This document shows positions 41,803 to 51,116 of a DNA stretch of 64,000 nt, piece by piece; positions within the stretch are counted from its first letter, which is position 1; each line of letters starts with the position of its first letter. Source of the stretch: HGM04593 sp045646965. GTDB lineage: Bacteria > Bacteroidota > Bacteroidia > Bacteroidales > Bacteroidaceae. The notes beneath the pieces were generated by a model, which searched no databases, had not been told where the DNA came from, and saw only the letters and a list, made by a program, of their open reading frames with translations. The stretch lies in the NCBI GenBank assembly GCA_045646965.1, contig JAZRLR010000034.1, positions 1 to 64,000 on the forward strand, written 5' to 3'. Both the position numbers and the translations under genes were made by a program.

Positions 41803-43068
41803 TTATTTCCCCAGCTCTCCGAGTTTCTCTCCTGTGAGTATGTGGGCCCAGCCGCCCTCCTCTGTAGGTGCTGTGAGCTTGAAGCGGGCTTTCTCCTGGA
41901 ATACCAGAACAAAGTCGGAGCCGCCGAAGAGGAAATATCCGAGCACATCGCCTTTCTTCACTTTGTCGCCTACCTTGAGGTGGGGCTCGAAATTCACCGA
42001 TGCCACCTGCGACATACCTATGGGCATAACTGCCACAAGGCCATACTCCTCGGTTTCTATGATTGCAAGGCCGCGTGTCTCAATGCTCTGCCAGCCGGGC
42101 ACGGAGCAATCCACGACGTACTGCTGCAAGGCTGGCTCCCAAGTGATTTTTCCACCCAGAGCGTCGTCGCCGGGCACCACGCGCAGCTCTTTTATGACAC
42201 CGTCGAGCGGGAAGTGGTAGCAGTGATAGTCGTTGGCGTTGAGGAAGGCGTGGTAGAAGACTCCGTTGGCAAAGGAGTCGCAATAGGGGCTATCGGGGGT
42301 TATGAGGTTGCGCACCGAGTTAAAGACTCTCGATTTCACAGCTATCTTGTCGTCGGTTATTATGTAGGAAGCGCTGTCGATGTCCCACACACCCTGTGGC
42401 ACGCAGTCGCAGGGCGACGCCACCAACGCGTTATCCTCGGGCGAGGCTACGGGGCGCTGGTCGGGCGATTTCAGGCGGCGGGCAAAAAAGTCGTTGAATG
42501 ATTTCCATTTGTCGGGTTCCTCGTACCACCCTTTTGTCATTCCGAGTTCCTCCTGCTGCATCATAAGTTCCTCGTACTCTTTGTTCCACGATGCGGGCGA
42601 CGACAGATACTCGCCCCAAGACTTGCAGTACTTAACCAGCCAATTGCGGTAGGGCTCGACATATTGCACCGAGTTTGTAAAGAAATTCTCGTTCTCGAGC
42701 TCCTCAAGGGGCATACAGTTAATAAAATAGCAGTAGCAGAGTGCCTGATACATTCGGCCAAACACGGTGGGCTGCCCGGGGCAGAAGATTACATCCCACG
42801 GCATAACTTTCTGCGAGTAATCGACAAAGTCGTAATACTCCTCGAGCGACTGCACGGGGTTGGTACTCTTGTCGGGGTTTATCGCCTTGCCCTTCTCTAT
42901 GGCCTTTGTAAGCAACGCCTCAAGTTCGGGGTTGCTCTCTACCATTTGCACAAGTTCCCGAGTTGTTTCGTTGTAATCCTTGCTTTTGGGCGCGCACGCA
43001 AAAAGCACTACCGACAACAGGGTGGCGCACAGATATGCCCACACCGAAAGAGATGAATATTTTTTCAT
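41803..43068 (-). CDS. Exported phosphatidylserine-decarboxylase-like pyruvoyl enzyme
   Basis: A 421-residue protein with a lipoprotein signal (SVVLFACAPKSKD, lipobox LFAC). The N-terminal half (FVDYSQKVMPWDV, WGEYLSSPASW) resembles the PSDC domain found in fungal tryptophan decarboxylases and related enzymes. The C-terminal half is a PS-decarboxylase domain with SFNDFFARRL, ASPCD, DYHCYHFPLDG and the self-cleavage site FGGSDF (Ser at about residue 384), where a pyruvoyl group would form. Typical Psd enzymes face the cytoplasm; a lipoprotein form is unusual. The substrate may be an amino acid rather than a lipid. The gene stands alone with a consensus promoter. Confidence 0.8.
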   Translation of the reverse strand: MKKYSSLSVWAYLCATLLSVVLFACAPKSKDYNETTRELVQMVESNPELEALLTKAIEKGKAINPDKSTNPVQSLEEYYDFVDYSQKVMPWDVIFCPGQPTVFGRMYQALCYCYFINCMPLEELENENFFTNSVQYVEPYRNWLVKYCKSWGEYLSSPASWNKEYEELMMQQEELGMTKGWYEEPDKWKSFNDFFARRLKSPDQRPVASPEDNALVASPCDCVPQGVWDIDSASYIITDDKIAVKSRVFNSVRNLITPDSPYCDSFANGVFYHAFLNANDYHCYHFPLDGVIKELRVVPGDDALGGKITWEPALQQYVVDCSVPGWQSIETRGLAIIETEEYGLVAVMPIGMSQVASVNFEPHLKVGDKVKKGDVLGYFLFGGSDFVLVFQEKARFKLTAPTEEGGWAHILTGEKLGELGK

Positions 43069-43084
43069 AGCATATATTTTTTTG

Positions 43085-43115
43085 CAAAAATATAAATCTG
43101 TTAAGAAAGTGCAAA
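43085..43115 (-). promoter_or_regulatory. Promoter of decarboxylase gene
   Basis: On the minus strand TTTG (43115-43112), exactly 19 bp, then TATTTTTG (43092-43085), 17 nt before the start codon. Confidence 0.7.
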
Positions 43116-43232
43116 TTTATAGGCGGATATTTCAAGAAGAAGAGCACCCTGCCATTCTGCCCCACATTGCACATATTTATTTGTGCGAGAACGAAATAAT
43201 TCCTCGAAAGGCTGTTACAGAAAAATATTTAT

Positions 43233-43240
43233 TACTTTTA
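43233..43240 (+). promoter_or_regulatory. Possible promoter -7 box of sulfatase-family gene
   Basis: TACTTTTA followed by CGC, close to TAnnTTTG, about 77 nt before the ATG at 43317. The rest of the 43116-43316 stretch shows no gene. Confidence 0.4.
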
Positions 43241-43316
43241 CGCCGTGAGACGGGCGCCACACGCCTGCCACCTGCCTCCACCCGGCAGAAAATATACAAA
43301 CACATAAGATATTATT

Positions 43317-45161
43317 ATGAAAAACTACCGTTTAACCCGTGTAAAAGAGATGTTTCTCTATTACACTTGCTGTGTGATAATCTTTTCAATAATCTTTTAC
43401 TCCTACATAGGAGGCAGCAGCCTTGCCTCGTCGCTCGACCTTGCAGGGTGGGCCTACTTTGTGACTGGAGCGCTGTCGCAAGCGGCTCTCTTTGCCCTTG
43501 CTCCTGTGGTGCTGTCGCTGCCCGCCCTACTGCTGTGCAAGAGACGCGCCCCCTTTGCTGTGACGCTTGTGGCCTCGTCTACCCTGCTGACCATATTTTT
43601 TATTGCAAACCAAATGGTATATGCGCTGTACCGCTTTCACATAAACGGCTTTGTGATGGATATGCTCTTTGGAGGCGCGGCGGGAGATATCTTTCAGTTC
43701 GACACCGTGTTATATGTCAAGGTTGTGTCAATTGTGCTCTTTATAATAGCGGCAATGACAGGCGTGTGGCATCTGTGCCGCCTGCTTGTGAGAAAGTTCA
43801 ACTACGCGGCGACGGTGCCCGTCATCTCTGTTCTGCTTGCGGCAACGCTCTTTGCACATCTATTTCACGCATACGCCGAGGCGGTGAGAATACCGAGCGT
43901 GACACGAGGTGCGGCGGCTATCCCCTACAACGCACCCCTCACAGCCAATACCCTGATGCGCAAGCTGGGCGTTGTGTCGAAGGAGGCTGCCACGGTGAAC
44001 CTGCGCGGAGGCGAGGGCTCGGGCATAAACTACCCTATGAACGACATAGTTTCGGAGGGCGACAGCGCGCACAAAAACATTGTGCTGCTGCTCATAGACT
44101 CGTGGAACCCTCGTGCCTGGACACCCGAGGTATTCCCCCACATAAGCAACTTCGCAGGCAAATGCTCGGCATATACCAACCACTTGAGCAGCGGTAACCG
44201 CACCATAGAGAGTATCATTGGAATGTTCTACGGCCTGCCGTCGTGCTACAGAGACATACTCGACGCCTCGGGCACACAGCCTGTTATGGTAGAACGTCTG
44301 CTTGCCGAGGGTTACGATGTGAAGCCCTATTCGAGCGCCACACTTGTGTACCCCCCGTTCGGCCGTATGCTCTTCTCGGGTGTGCCCAACCTGCGTGTCG
44401 AGTCGGAGGGAGAGACCGTGTATGAGCGCGACTGCGCTATAACAAACGAGTTCATCGACTACCTCAATGGGGAGCACGAGAAACCCTTCTTTGCTTTCCT
44501 GTTCTACGACCTCGCCCACGGCTGTGAACTGCCCGCCGAGCGCAACCGCCCCTTTGCACCTGCGTGGGACTACCCCGACTACCTCGCACTCAATAACAGC
44601 ACCGACGCAGAGCCCTTCTGGAACCTCTACCGCAACTCACTTTTTCAGGTAGACTCGCTTGTGGCGCGTGTCCTCGACACCCTCGAGGAGAGAGATATGC
44701 TGCGCAACACTATGGTTATAATCACAGGTGACCACGGACAGGAGTTCAACGAAAACAAAAAGAACTATTGGGGACACGGCAGCAACTACTCACCCGCACA
44801 GCTCCGCGTGCCTATGCTTGTGTTCGACGCCGACAAGGAGATACACACCCACACACACCGCACCACACACTACGACATCTCCACAACCATATTAAAGGAT
44901 TATCTGGGCGTGAAGAACCCCGAGGAGGAGCTGGGCATAGGCTACCGTATGGACGACAAGCGCAGCCGCGACTGGCACTTTGTGGGAAATAGCAATAAAT
45001 TTGCTTTTGTAATAGACGAGAATATGAATATCGTGGAGAAGAAGCACCGCGGACACATCGAGGTGTTCGACAGCCTTATCAACCCCATAGACGATTTCAA
45101 GTACGACGTGGTTAAGTTCAATAACCGCATCCTTGACCAGAACCGTTTCTACAAGGATTAA
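43317..45161 (+). CDS. YejM/PbgA-like inner-membrane sulfatase-fold protein (DUF3413)
   Basis: A 614-residue protein with five N-terminal transmembrane helices in about residues 12-185 (DUF3413-like), then a periplasmic alkaline-phosphatase-superfamily domain: LLLIDSWNPRAW, SGNRTIESIIGMFYGLP, FFAFLFYDLAHG, VIITGDHGQEFNE and WGHGSNYS. YejM/PbgA controls lipopolysaccharide synthesis in enterobacteria; other members transfer phosphoethanolamine or glycerophosphate. The Thr in NRTIES is in the nucleophile position. Exact role here is open. Isolated gene with a strong terminator. Confidence 0.85.
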   Translation: MKNYRLTRVKEMFLYYTCCVIIFSIIFYSYIGGSSLASSLDLAGWAYFVTGALSQAALFALAPVVLSLPALLLCKRRAPFAVTLVASSTLLTIFFIANQMVYALYRFHINGFVMDMLFGGAAGDIFQFDTVLYVKVVSIVLFIIAAMTGVWHLCRLLVRKFNYAATVPVISVLLAATLFAHLFHAYAEAVRIPSVTRGAAAIPYNAPLTANTLMRKLGVVSKEAATVNLRGGEGSGINYPMNDIVSEGDSAHKNIVLLLIDSWNPRAWTPEVFPHISNFAGKCSAYTNHLSSGNRTIESIIGMFYGLPSCYRDILDASGTQPVMVERLLAEGYDVKPYSSATLVYPPFGRMLFSGVPNLRVESEGETVYERDCAITNEFIDYLNGEHEKPFFAFLFYDLAHGCELPAERNRPFAPAWDYPDYLALNNSTDAEPFWNLYRNSLFQVDSLVARVLDTLEERDMLRNTMVIITGDHGQEFNENKKNYWGHGSNYSPAQLRVPMLVFDADKEIHTHTHRTTHYDISTTILKDYLGVKNPEEELGIGYRMDDKRSRDWHFVGNSNKFAFVIDENMNIVEKKHRGHIEVFDSLINPIDDFKYDVVKFNNRILDQNRFYKD

Positions 45162-45180
45162 CCAAAAGGCGGCCAAATAA

Positions 45181-45219
45181 AAAAATCTCACTCACAGAGT
45201 TCTGTGAGTGAGATTTTTT
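45181..45219. terminator. Bidirectional terminator
   Basis: An 18-bp perfect stem (AAAAATCTCACTCACAGA and complement) with a 2-nt apical gap, flanked by A- and T-runs. It serves the sulfatase-fold gene on the plus strand and the 55-aa peptide gene on the minus strand. Confidence 0.85.
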
Positions 45220-45237
45220 CTGTTAAGCGTAAAGGGC

Positions 45238-45405
45238 TTACTTGTTCCAGATGTCGCCCCACTGACCACGCTTTGCGCCGGCGAGCTGCTCGCTACCGCC
45301 CTCGCTATCCATATCAATCTTGATACGCTGGCTGTCAGCTGTCATAATAACATCACAAACTACTCTTGTAACCTCTGCCGAGGGAGAAATATATGTCTTT
45401 TTCAT
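45238..45405 (-). CDS. 55-residue MKKTYISPS-type small protein
   Basis: A short frame starting MKKTYISPSAEVTRVVCDVI and ending AKRGQWGDIWNK. No signal peptide or transmembrane helix. I recall small proteins beginning MKKTYxxP and ending in a G/W/D-rich tail as frequent, uncharacterised products in Prevotella and relatives. It begins 13 bp after the stop of the 1761-residue secreted enzyme and ends at a strong terminator, so the two share a transcript. One Cys (residue 17) is present. The position suggests a partner to the secreted enzyme; this is inference. Confidence 0.7.
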   Translation of the reverse strand: MKKTYISPSAEVTRVVCDVIMTADSQRIKIDMDSEGGSEQLAGAKRGQWGDIWNK

Positions 45406-45418
45406 AATATCTTATTTA

Positions 45419-48400
45419 TTAATATATTACTTTTTCACCATTTACTACATAAACGCCTTTGACGGGCTCCTCTACAGGACGACCGAAGAGGTCATAAGCC
45501 TTGGTATCGGCAGCAGTGTTCTCAACCTCCACAATGTCGGTTGTACCGCTGAAGCGGAATGACAACGCGCTTGCAACTGCATCGGTAACGCTCATATACA
45601 TCTTGAAACCGTTGATGTATGTACCGGTGTACTTGCGCATTGCAACACCGAGAGGCTCGCCTGCCGCTGTCTGCAAGGTGAAGGGGTTCTCAACCTCGCT
45701 TGCAGCGATTGTCTCAACGCCTCCAATGAGTACGTTATTCTCAACAGGTGCCACATCGTTTGTTATAACGAAGTTGTATGTGCCTGCAGCAGCCTGAATA
45801 ACCACAGCTGTCTCGGCGGGGATTGTACCCTCGAGTGCAGTGAGGTCGATGTACTCGTCGTTGCGGATTGCGATATATGCCTCAACACCCTCGGGGATTG
45901 CGAGAGCCACGGGAGTATAGAGAGTAGTGAAACCTACGCTACCCACCTTAACGGGGAGCACCTTAACCTCCTCGAGTGTCCAGTCGCTACCTGTTGCGTC
46001 GGCTACCACGCTTGTGGTGTTGCTGCGGAGATAAGTGCTGTCGGTTACCATAACCTTCACAGTACCCTCTGTTGCACCCTTCTGGAAGTTAGCGCAGTTG
46101 CCTGTGCTACCTACCTCGAGGCCGCAGTTGCTGCCGTCGATGTTCAGGAACTTACCGTTGGCAAATGATATGAACTCGCTGTCGCCGTTGAGGTAGAACA
46201 CTGAATTCACGTCGGCGTTGGCATCCATAGCAAGTGTCTCGCCCGAAGCGTCAGATGTAACGCTGTTGTCGCCGTCGGTGAGACGGTAGAACTTGCCTGT
46301 CTCCACCTCAACGCTGTTGTCGATACCGTCGAAAACAAATACCGATGAACCGGGGAGAGTGATTGTGAGCTCTGCATCGATGTCAATGGGTGTGTTCACG
46401 GGGAGACCGTTGAAGCCTGACACTGAAGTCTGGTCGTCAAATGTGTGTACGAAGGTGATGGTTGTCTTCACATAGTCGGGGATATCGAGAGCCTCACGCA
46501 AAGTGAGTCTGATATTCTGTGAGCCGTTGGCACCGTTACGCAATGTGAGGACAGCCTTCTTGGCATTCCAAGCAGCCCAACCGTAGATTTCACAATTAAC
46601 ACCAGTCCAGGGGTTACCGCCCACCCAGTGAATATCGGGGAGTACATCGGCGTTGTCGCGCTGCCATCTCATACACTCGGCGATGTCGCCCCAAAGAGCA
46701 CCATTATTGATACTGTTTGTAAGATCGTAATCGTTGTAGAGCTCTACCATACCAGAACCGCAAGCGAAGGCACAACGAAGCTCGTTGAGTACGTTCTTGT
46801 AATCGATGTTTCTCGAAGCGTTCCATCCACCACGGTTAGTGTCGGAGCTATTGTCGGCGTTACCTGTGAGCATAAATCCGTGAGTCATCAGGGTGTTGAT
46901 GGGACACAAGGGTGAGTTCTGCACAAAGTTCTGATATACGAGACGGTCGCGGTATGTAATCCAGTTCTCACGGTCGTTAGAGTTGTTACCTGTAGTACCG
47001 TAGTCCTTCTCCTGACGCCATACAGCATCGGTAAACTGGAACCAGAAGGGAGAAGCCCAAGTACCTACGGTTGTATTGAGGAACACATCCTCTTTGATGC
47101 TACGCAATACACGCTCGGCCATAATAATAGCCTCGGCATCCTCCTCACCCGAAGAAATAGACATATCGGGACCTGTTGCAGAGAACAAGCTGCTGATACC
47201 GTCGAACTTAAAGAAGCGGAAGTCGTAACCGTAGTTATGGAGAAGGTTTGTCACAGCTGTCACAAATACATTGTAGTAGTTGGGGTTACTCAACTTCATA
47301 CCACCTCTGTTCTCGCTGTTCCAGTAGCTACGACGATAGCCACCGCTTGTACCGTAACCACCTACAGGGCCCAACCAAGCACCCTGGCCGGCGCCCATAA
47401 GACGACCGATAGAGTCCATACGAGTGAAACCGTTGGGGAAACCGGTGTGGAACTTCCACTCACCATAAGCATCCCAGCCGTCGTCCCATACAAATGCGTA
47501 AGGAGCCTCGTTGTACTTGTCAAAGAGCTGTGTCTTCCACTCGGCAAGAATGGGCAAACAATCTTCCTCGGTCATATTCTTGTACTCCTCACCGGGACCA
47601 TAGTTGTTGTGGTTGATATTAACCTCATACCAAGAGACGTATATGGGAACTGCACGCCAGGGCACTGCACGCTCGCGCTCGCTGTATGCAAGGAATGAAC
47701 GACGAGCCTGTCCAGGGGCAATGAGGCCCACTACAGAGGCTACATTCCACTCTGTGCCTGATGCAAGAGTTACCTGACGACGCCACAAACCTGTGATGGG
47801 TGTTGTAGCGGGGGCAATGAGGTGCAATGTGTAATCTACCTTCAAAGAGATAGTGATATTACCGTTAGAGTTTATATTCTCGGCGTTGTTTGCGAAGAAA
47901 CGGATAGTATAAGTACCGGGTGCAAAGACATTCATCTTGTAGGTATTATTCACATCGCTGTTTCCTGTCTCGCCGTAGTGATAGTCGTCCAAAGCTACGT
48001 TGCCCACATTGTCGATGATATCGATACCAATAGGCAGAAGTTTGTTATTACCACTTGTGTAGTCGAAGAGTACGCTCAATGTACCGGCCGACTTGATGGT
48101 TATCTGCTGCTCGATTACGCGGGTATTGGCGTCGGTACAACCAAGCTCGTTGATACGGTTGGGAACCTCGTCGGCCGAGATGGTCTTCCAGGTAGCGGGA
48201 GCCCAAGTCTGCGAAATGATCTCATCGTCGTCGATGCTGCCGAGAGAAGGAATCTCGGTGAGCGAGAAGGTGATGTTTCCGTTGGTATTGGTACCGCCGC
48301 TGTTCTTGTCTACAACGAGTCTCACCTTGTAGAAGCCTGTCTCGGGCACCTTCACTGTGTAGGTAGCGTTTACAGTGCGACCACCTGCAAAGCCTGCGTG

Positions 48401-50704
48401 ATAGTCGGTAGAGAGAACATTGCCGTTGAGGTCGTACAATACCAAGCCCATAGGATGCAAGCCGTGGCTACCGCCTGTGTATGCATAAGAAACAGAGAGC
48501 TTACCCGACTTGATGCTGTAGGTGTAGTCGATGTACTGTATGCTTGCGGGAGTTGTCTCGCTGCTGGTTGAGTTGTTATAGGCCTTGAGGTCGGCGGGAG
48601 CCTCGTTCCACACGCTGAAGCCTGTCCAAGACGAAGTCCACTGCTTGGTGAGTCCCTGCTGTGCTGTAATACCCTCAATTGCGTTGTATGTAACTGTGAT
48701 TTCACCGTTGGTTACGCGACCGTCGTTATATATATAATCGGTAATGTAACGCAACTTGTAGATACCAGCCTCGGGAACATATACATTATATGTAACTGTG
48801 CTGTTTGAGCCTGTGAAGCCGTTTTTGAACTCCTGTGCCACAACGTTGCCATCTACATCGATAACCTGCACGCCGAGTACATAGAGACCGTGGCTGCCGC
48901 TTGTGTAGTCGAAGAGGACATCGAGACGGCCCAAGCCCATATTGTAGTAGCCTGTATCCTTGTATTTCTTTGTACCACGATTTGTTGTACTGCCGGGGAG
49001 ATTTCCGCTCCAGTCGTTGAAGCCTGTCCAAGCCTCAACCCAGTTGTCGCTCATTGTGGTATTTGAAGCGTCGATAGAACCAACTGTGGTAACGCACTTT
49101 GTAAATACATAGTCGGAGCACCACTGACCGTCGTTGCGGGCTGTGCCGTTCTGATTGAACGAAGTACCGTCTACCTTGATAACCATATATTTACCGCCGC
49201 TTGATGTGGGGTTGTAGAGTGAGAACGCACCGAACTCGCTTACCACTGCATCGTCGCGCAACTCAAAGCTGTAGTGCTCGTCGGCTGCTGTTATTGCACC
49301 GGGGTTGTAAGAGAGGTATTTACCTGTACCGTTCTTCAGATACCAAGCGTTTCCGTTGGCCTCGAGTGTCCATTTGTAGTTTGCGCTATCCTGGAGAAGT
49401 GCCGCAGAAGCTTTGAGAGCACCGTTCTCATCGATGTACAAGTTGTACTTTGTCATAGTGCTACCGCTCTTTACATTTGCGGCAATGTAATATGTCATAC
49501 CGCTCTCAAGAGTAAACACTCTGTCGCCTGTTATCACATCGCCGCCACTCTCTACATACTCTGACACTTTGGGAGATACATAGGGAGTTGCTGTAGATGC
49601 AAGGTCGTGTACGAAGCCGGGGATGGTAACTTTTTTGCTGTAAGAGATGGTACCCCTGCTGCCGAAGCCCTCACCTGCGCCTTTATTAGAGACAAAGAAA
49701 CGCACCATATATGCACCTACCTCGGGGATATTGATGGTGTAGTCGCGGTTTGAGTGAGAAGAACCTGTAGAACCGTAGTGGTAGTCGTGGCTTATTATGT
49801 TGCCATTTACATCGACGATGTCCACACCGAGAATCTGCAATTTGTTATTACCACCTGTGTAGTTGAACGAGATAACCTGCTCACCTTTCTGGCGGAACAC
49901 GAGATAGCCACGTGAACCGTAAACATTGCCCGAACCATACTGGCTCATAGAGGTGATAGCCTCGGGGATTTCGTTTATCTGGGGCTCCCAGCTCCACGAT
50001 GCTTCGCCGTCCCACGCTTTGAAGACAAACGACTCGAGGTCACCTACCTCACCTGCGGTGTTCAAGCCCATAGGAGTCTCGAGACCTGCAAAGAGTTTGT
50101 CGCTGGCGATAACTGCACCGCGTGTGTTACCTACTACTGCGGGAGCCTTCTGGCCGTCGTGGTTCTGCACGGTGTACATCATAGGTGTGATGCCGTACAT
50201 ATTGATACCTGCATCGCCTGTGTTTCTGATATCCAGTTCGGTGCGCAGATAGTGTGAACCGTCGCGCAACACTGCACGCCACTCTACCTCGAGACCGTTG
50301 CTGTGAGCAAATGTGGCAACGAGCTGCTTACCATTGAAACGGCGGGCTGCCTTAACCGCATCGGCGTCACCGGTGAGGTCTTCCATAGCCACGTTACCCA
50401 CGAGGGCAAACTGTGATGCGGGAATCTCGGTGCCGTCGGCAAGCTGCACCTTGAAAATCTCGGTACCGGGGAGGAGGTCGAGTGCCTCGCAGCCATTGAA
50501 TCTCAAAGTGTCATTGACAACTTTGAAAGACGCCGAAAAGAGGTCGTTCGATAGTGTGTACACACCGTTCGACGCGCTCACGCAGGCTGCTCCGGGTTGC
50601 TTCTTCTGCGGGAACATAACCGTCTGCTCCTGTGCCTGCGCATAAGCGCACACAAGCAGAAACATCATCGCCACAGAGAAAAATCTTTTGCAAATAGATT
50701 TCAT
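45419..50704 (-). CDS. Large secreted GH36-like (clan GH-D) multidomain glycosidase, T9SS cargo
   Basis: Start 50704 (MKSICKRFFSVAMMFLLVCA) gives a signal peptide and 1761 residues. In order: a GH36-type N-terminal beta-supersandwich (to about 260); a beta-sandwich repeat; a beta-trefoil-like part (about 410-560, TMTKYNLYIDENGALKASAA); three more copies of the sandwich repeat; a TIM-barrel (about 1000-1450); a beta-rich region; and a tail with KAYDLFGRPV, GVYVVNGEKVIY. The barrel has WDDGWDAYGEW and the K-x-D nucleophile motif FFKFDGI (Asp about residue 1168). GH36 includes alpha-galactosidases and alpha-N-acetylgalactosaminidases. Specificity is not determined. The tail is of T9SS type. It shares a transcript with a 55-aa protein. 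Confidence 0.78.
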   Translation of the reverse strand: MKSICKRFFSVAMMFLLVCAYAQAQEQTVMFPQKKQPGAACVSASNGVYTLSNDLFSASFKVVNDTLRFNGCEALDLLPGTEIFKVQLADGTEIPASQFALVGNVAMEDLTGDADAVKAARRFNGKQLVATFAHSNGLEVEWRAVLRDGSHYLRTELDIRNTGDAGINMYGITPMMYTVQNHDGQKAPAVVGNTRGAVIASDKLFAGLETPMGLNTAGEVGDLESFVFKAWDGEASWSWEPQINEIPEAITSMSQYGSGNVYGSRGYLVFRQKGEQVISFNYTGGNNKLQILGVDIVDVNGNIISHDYHYGSTGSSHSNRDYTINIPEVGAYMVRFFVSNKGAGEGFGSRGTISYSKKVTIPGFVHDLASTATPYVSPKVSEYVESGGDVITGDRVFTLESGMTYYIAANVKSGSTMTKYNLYIDENGALKASAALLQDSANYKWTLEANGNAWYLKNGTGKYLSYNPGAITAADEHYSFELRDDAVVSEFGAFSLYNPTSSGGKYMVIKVDGTSFNQNGTARNDGQWCSDYVFTKCVTTVGSIDASNTTMSDNWVEAWTGFNDWSGNLPGSTTNRGTKKYKDTGYYNMGLGRLDVLFDYTSGSHGLYVLGVQVIDVDGNVVAQEFKNGFTGSNSTVTYNVYVPEAGIYKLRYITDYIYNDGRVTNGEITVTYNAIEGITAQQGLTKQWTSSWTGFSVWNEAPADLKAYNNSTSSETTPASIQYIDYTYSIKSGKLSVSYAYTGGSHGLHPMGLVLYDLNGNVLSTDYHAGFAGGRTVNATYTVKVPETGFYKVRLVVDKNSGGTNTNGNITFSLTEIPSLGSIDDDEIISQTWAPATWKTISADEVPNRINELGCTDANTRVIEQQITIKSAGTLSVLFDYTSGNNKLLPIGIDIIDNVGNVALDDYHYGETGNSDVNNTYKMNVFAPGTYTIRFFANNAENINSNGNITISLKVDYTLHLIAPATTPITGLWRRQVTLASGTEWNVASVVGLIAPGQARRSFLAYSERERAVPWRAVPIYVSWYEVNINHNNYGPGEEYKNMTEEDCLPILAEWKTQLFDKYNEAPYAFVWDDGWDAYGEWKFHTGFPNGFTRMDSIGRLMGAGQGAWLGPVGGYGTSGGYRRSYWNSENRGGMKLSNPNYYNVFVTAVTNLLHNYGYDFRFFKFDGISSLFSATGPDMSISSGEEDAEAIIMAERVLRSIKEDVFLNTTVGTWASPFWFQFTDAVWRQEKDYGTTGNNSNDRENWITYRDRLVYQNFVQNSPLCPINTLMTHGFMLTGNADNSSDTNRGGWNASRNIDYKNVLNELRCAFACGSGMVELYNDYDLTNSINNGALWGDIAECMRWQRDNADVLPDIHWVGGNPWTGVNCEIYGWAAWNAKKAVLTLRNGANGSQNIRLTLREALDIPDYVKTTITFVHTFDDQTSVSGFNGLPVNTPIDIDAELTITLPGSSVFVFDGIDNSVEVETGKFYRLTDGDNSVTSDASGETLAMDANADVNSVFYLNGDSEFISFANGKFLNIDGSNCGLEVGSTGNCANFQKGATEGTVKVMVTDSTYLRSNTTSVVADATGSDWTLEEVKVLPVKVGSVGFTTLYTPVALAIPEGVEAYIAIRNDEYIDLTALEGTIPAETAVVIQAAAGTYNFVITNDVAPVENNVLIGGVETIAASEVENPFTLQTAAGEPLGVAMRKYTGTYINGFKMYMSVTDAVASALSFRFSGTTDIVEVENTAADTKAYDLFGRPVEEPVKGVYVVNGEKVIY

Positions 50705-50739
50705 AGCTTTAATTATTAATAGGTTAAACATTTTTGAGC

Positions 50740-50960
50740 ATAGAATCCATAATACAAAAAATGGCAGATAGTATAACTATCCACCGACGAGGCCTTGGCG
50801 AGCCCATATATATACACACACGCTCAACTCCACGCTTTTAGAAGGCGTGGAGAGACGCAATCACTATTCTTTCTACTTTAAACCGCCAAGTTTGATGGTA
50901 TTACCCACCGGGGCATAAGCCCCCATCAGATAGATAGCGTTATTGCACAATTCTTGTAAT
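50740..50960 (-). ncRNA. Structured 5' leader of GH36-like gene (candidate cis-regulatory RNA)
   Basis: The 230+ nt between the promoter (50967-50974) and the ATG at 50704 folds by eye into several helices. TGATGG pairs with CCATCA (50923-50928 with 50893-50898), enclosing a GGGGC-TTAT-GCCCC hairpin. A 7-bp long-range stem CTTGGCG/CGCCAAG (50884-50890 with 50794-50800) encloses an 8-bp hairpin CTCCACGC/GCGTGGAG (50828-50852). A GATAGT/ACTATC hairpin lies just before an U-rich stretch. No riboswitch class is recognised. It contains no convincing frame. Likely a cis-acting regulator; this is inference. Confidence 0.5.
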
Positions 50961-50966
50961 ATGCCG

Positions 50967-50974
50967 CAAAGGTA
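50967..50974 (-). promoter_or_regulatory. Promoter -7 box of GH36-like gene
   Basis: The minus strand reads TACCTTTG followed by CGG, with TTTA 19 bp upstream. It predicts an unusually long leader of about 255 nt. Confidence 0.65.
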
Positions 50975-51116
50975 ATACAAATAAATTGATTATTAAATAT
51001 TTTATTATATAATTTTATATATAATAACCATTGCTATAGTTTCTTAAATAAAGGCAAATGCTGCAAAAAAAGAGCGCAGAAATAGCTGTGACGCCACTTG
51101 GCAAAGGGGTGAAAAT

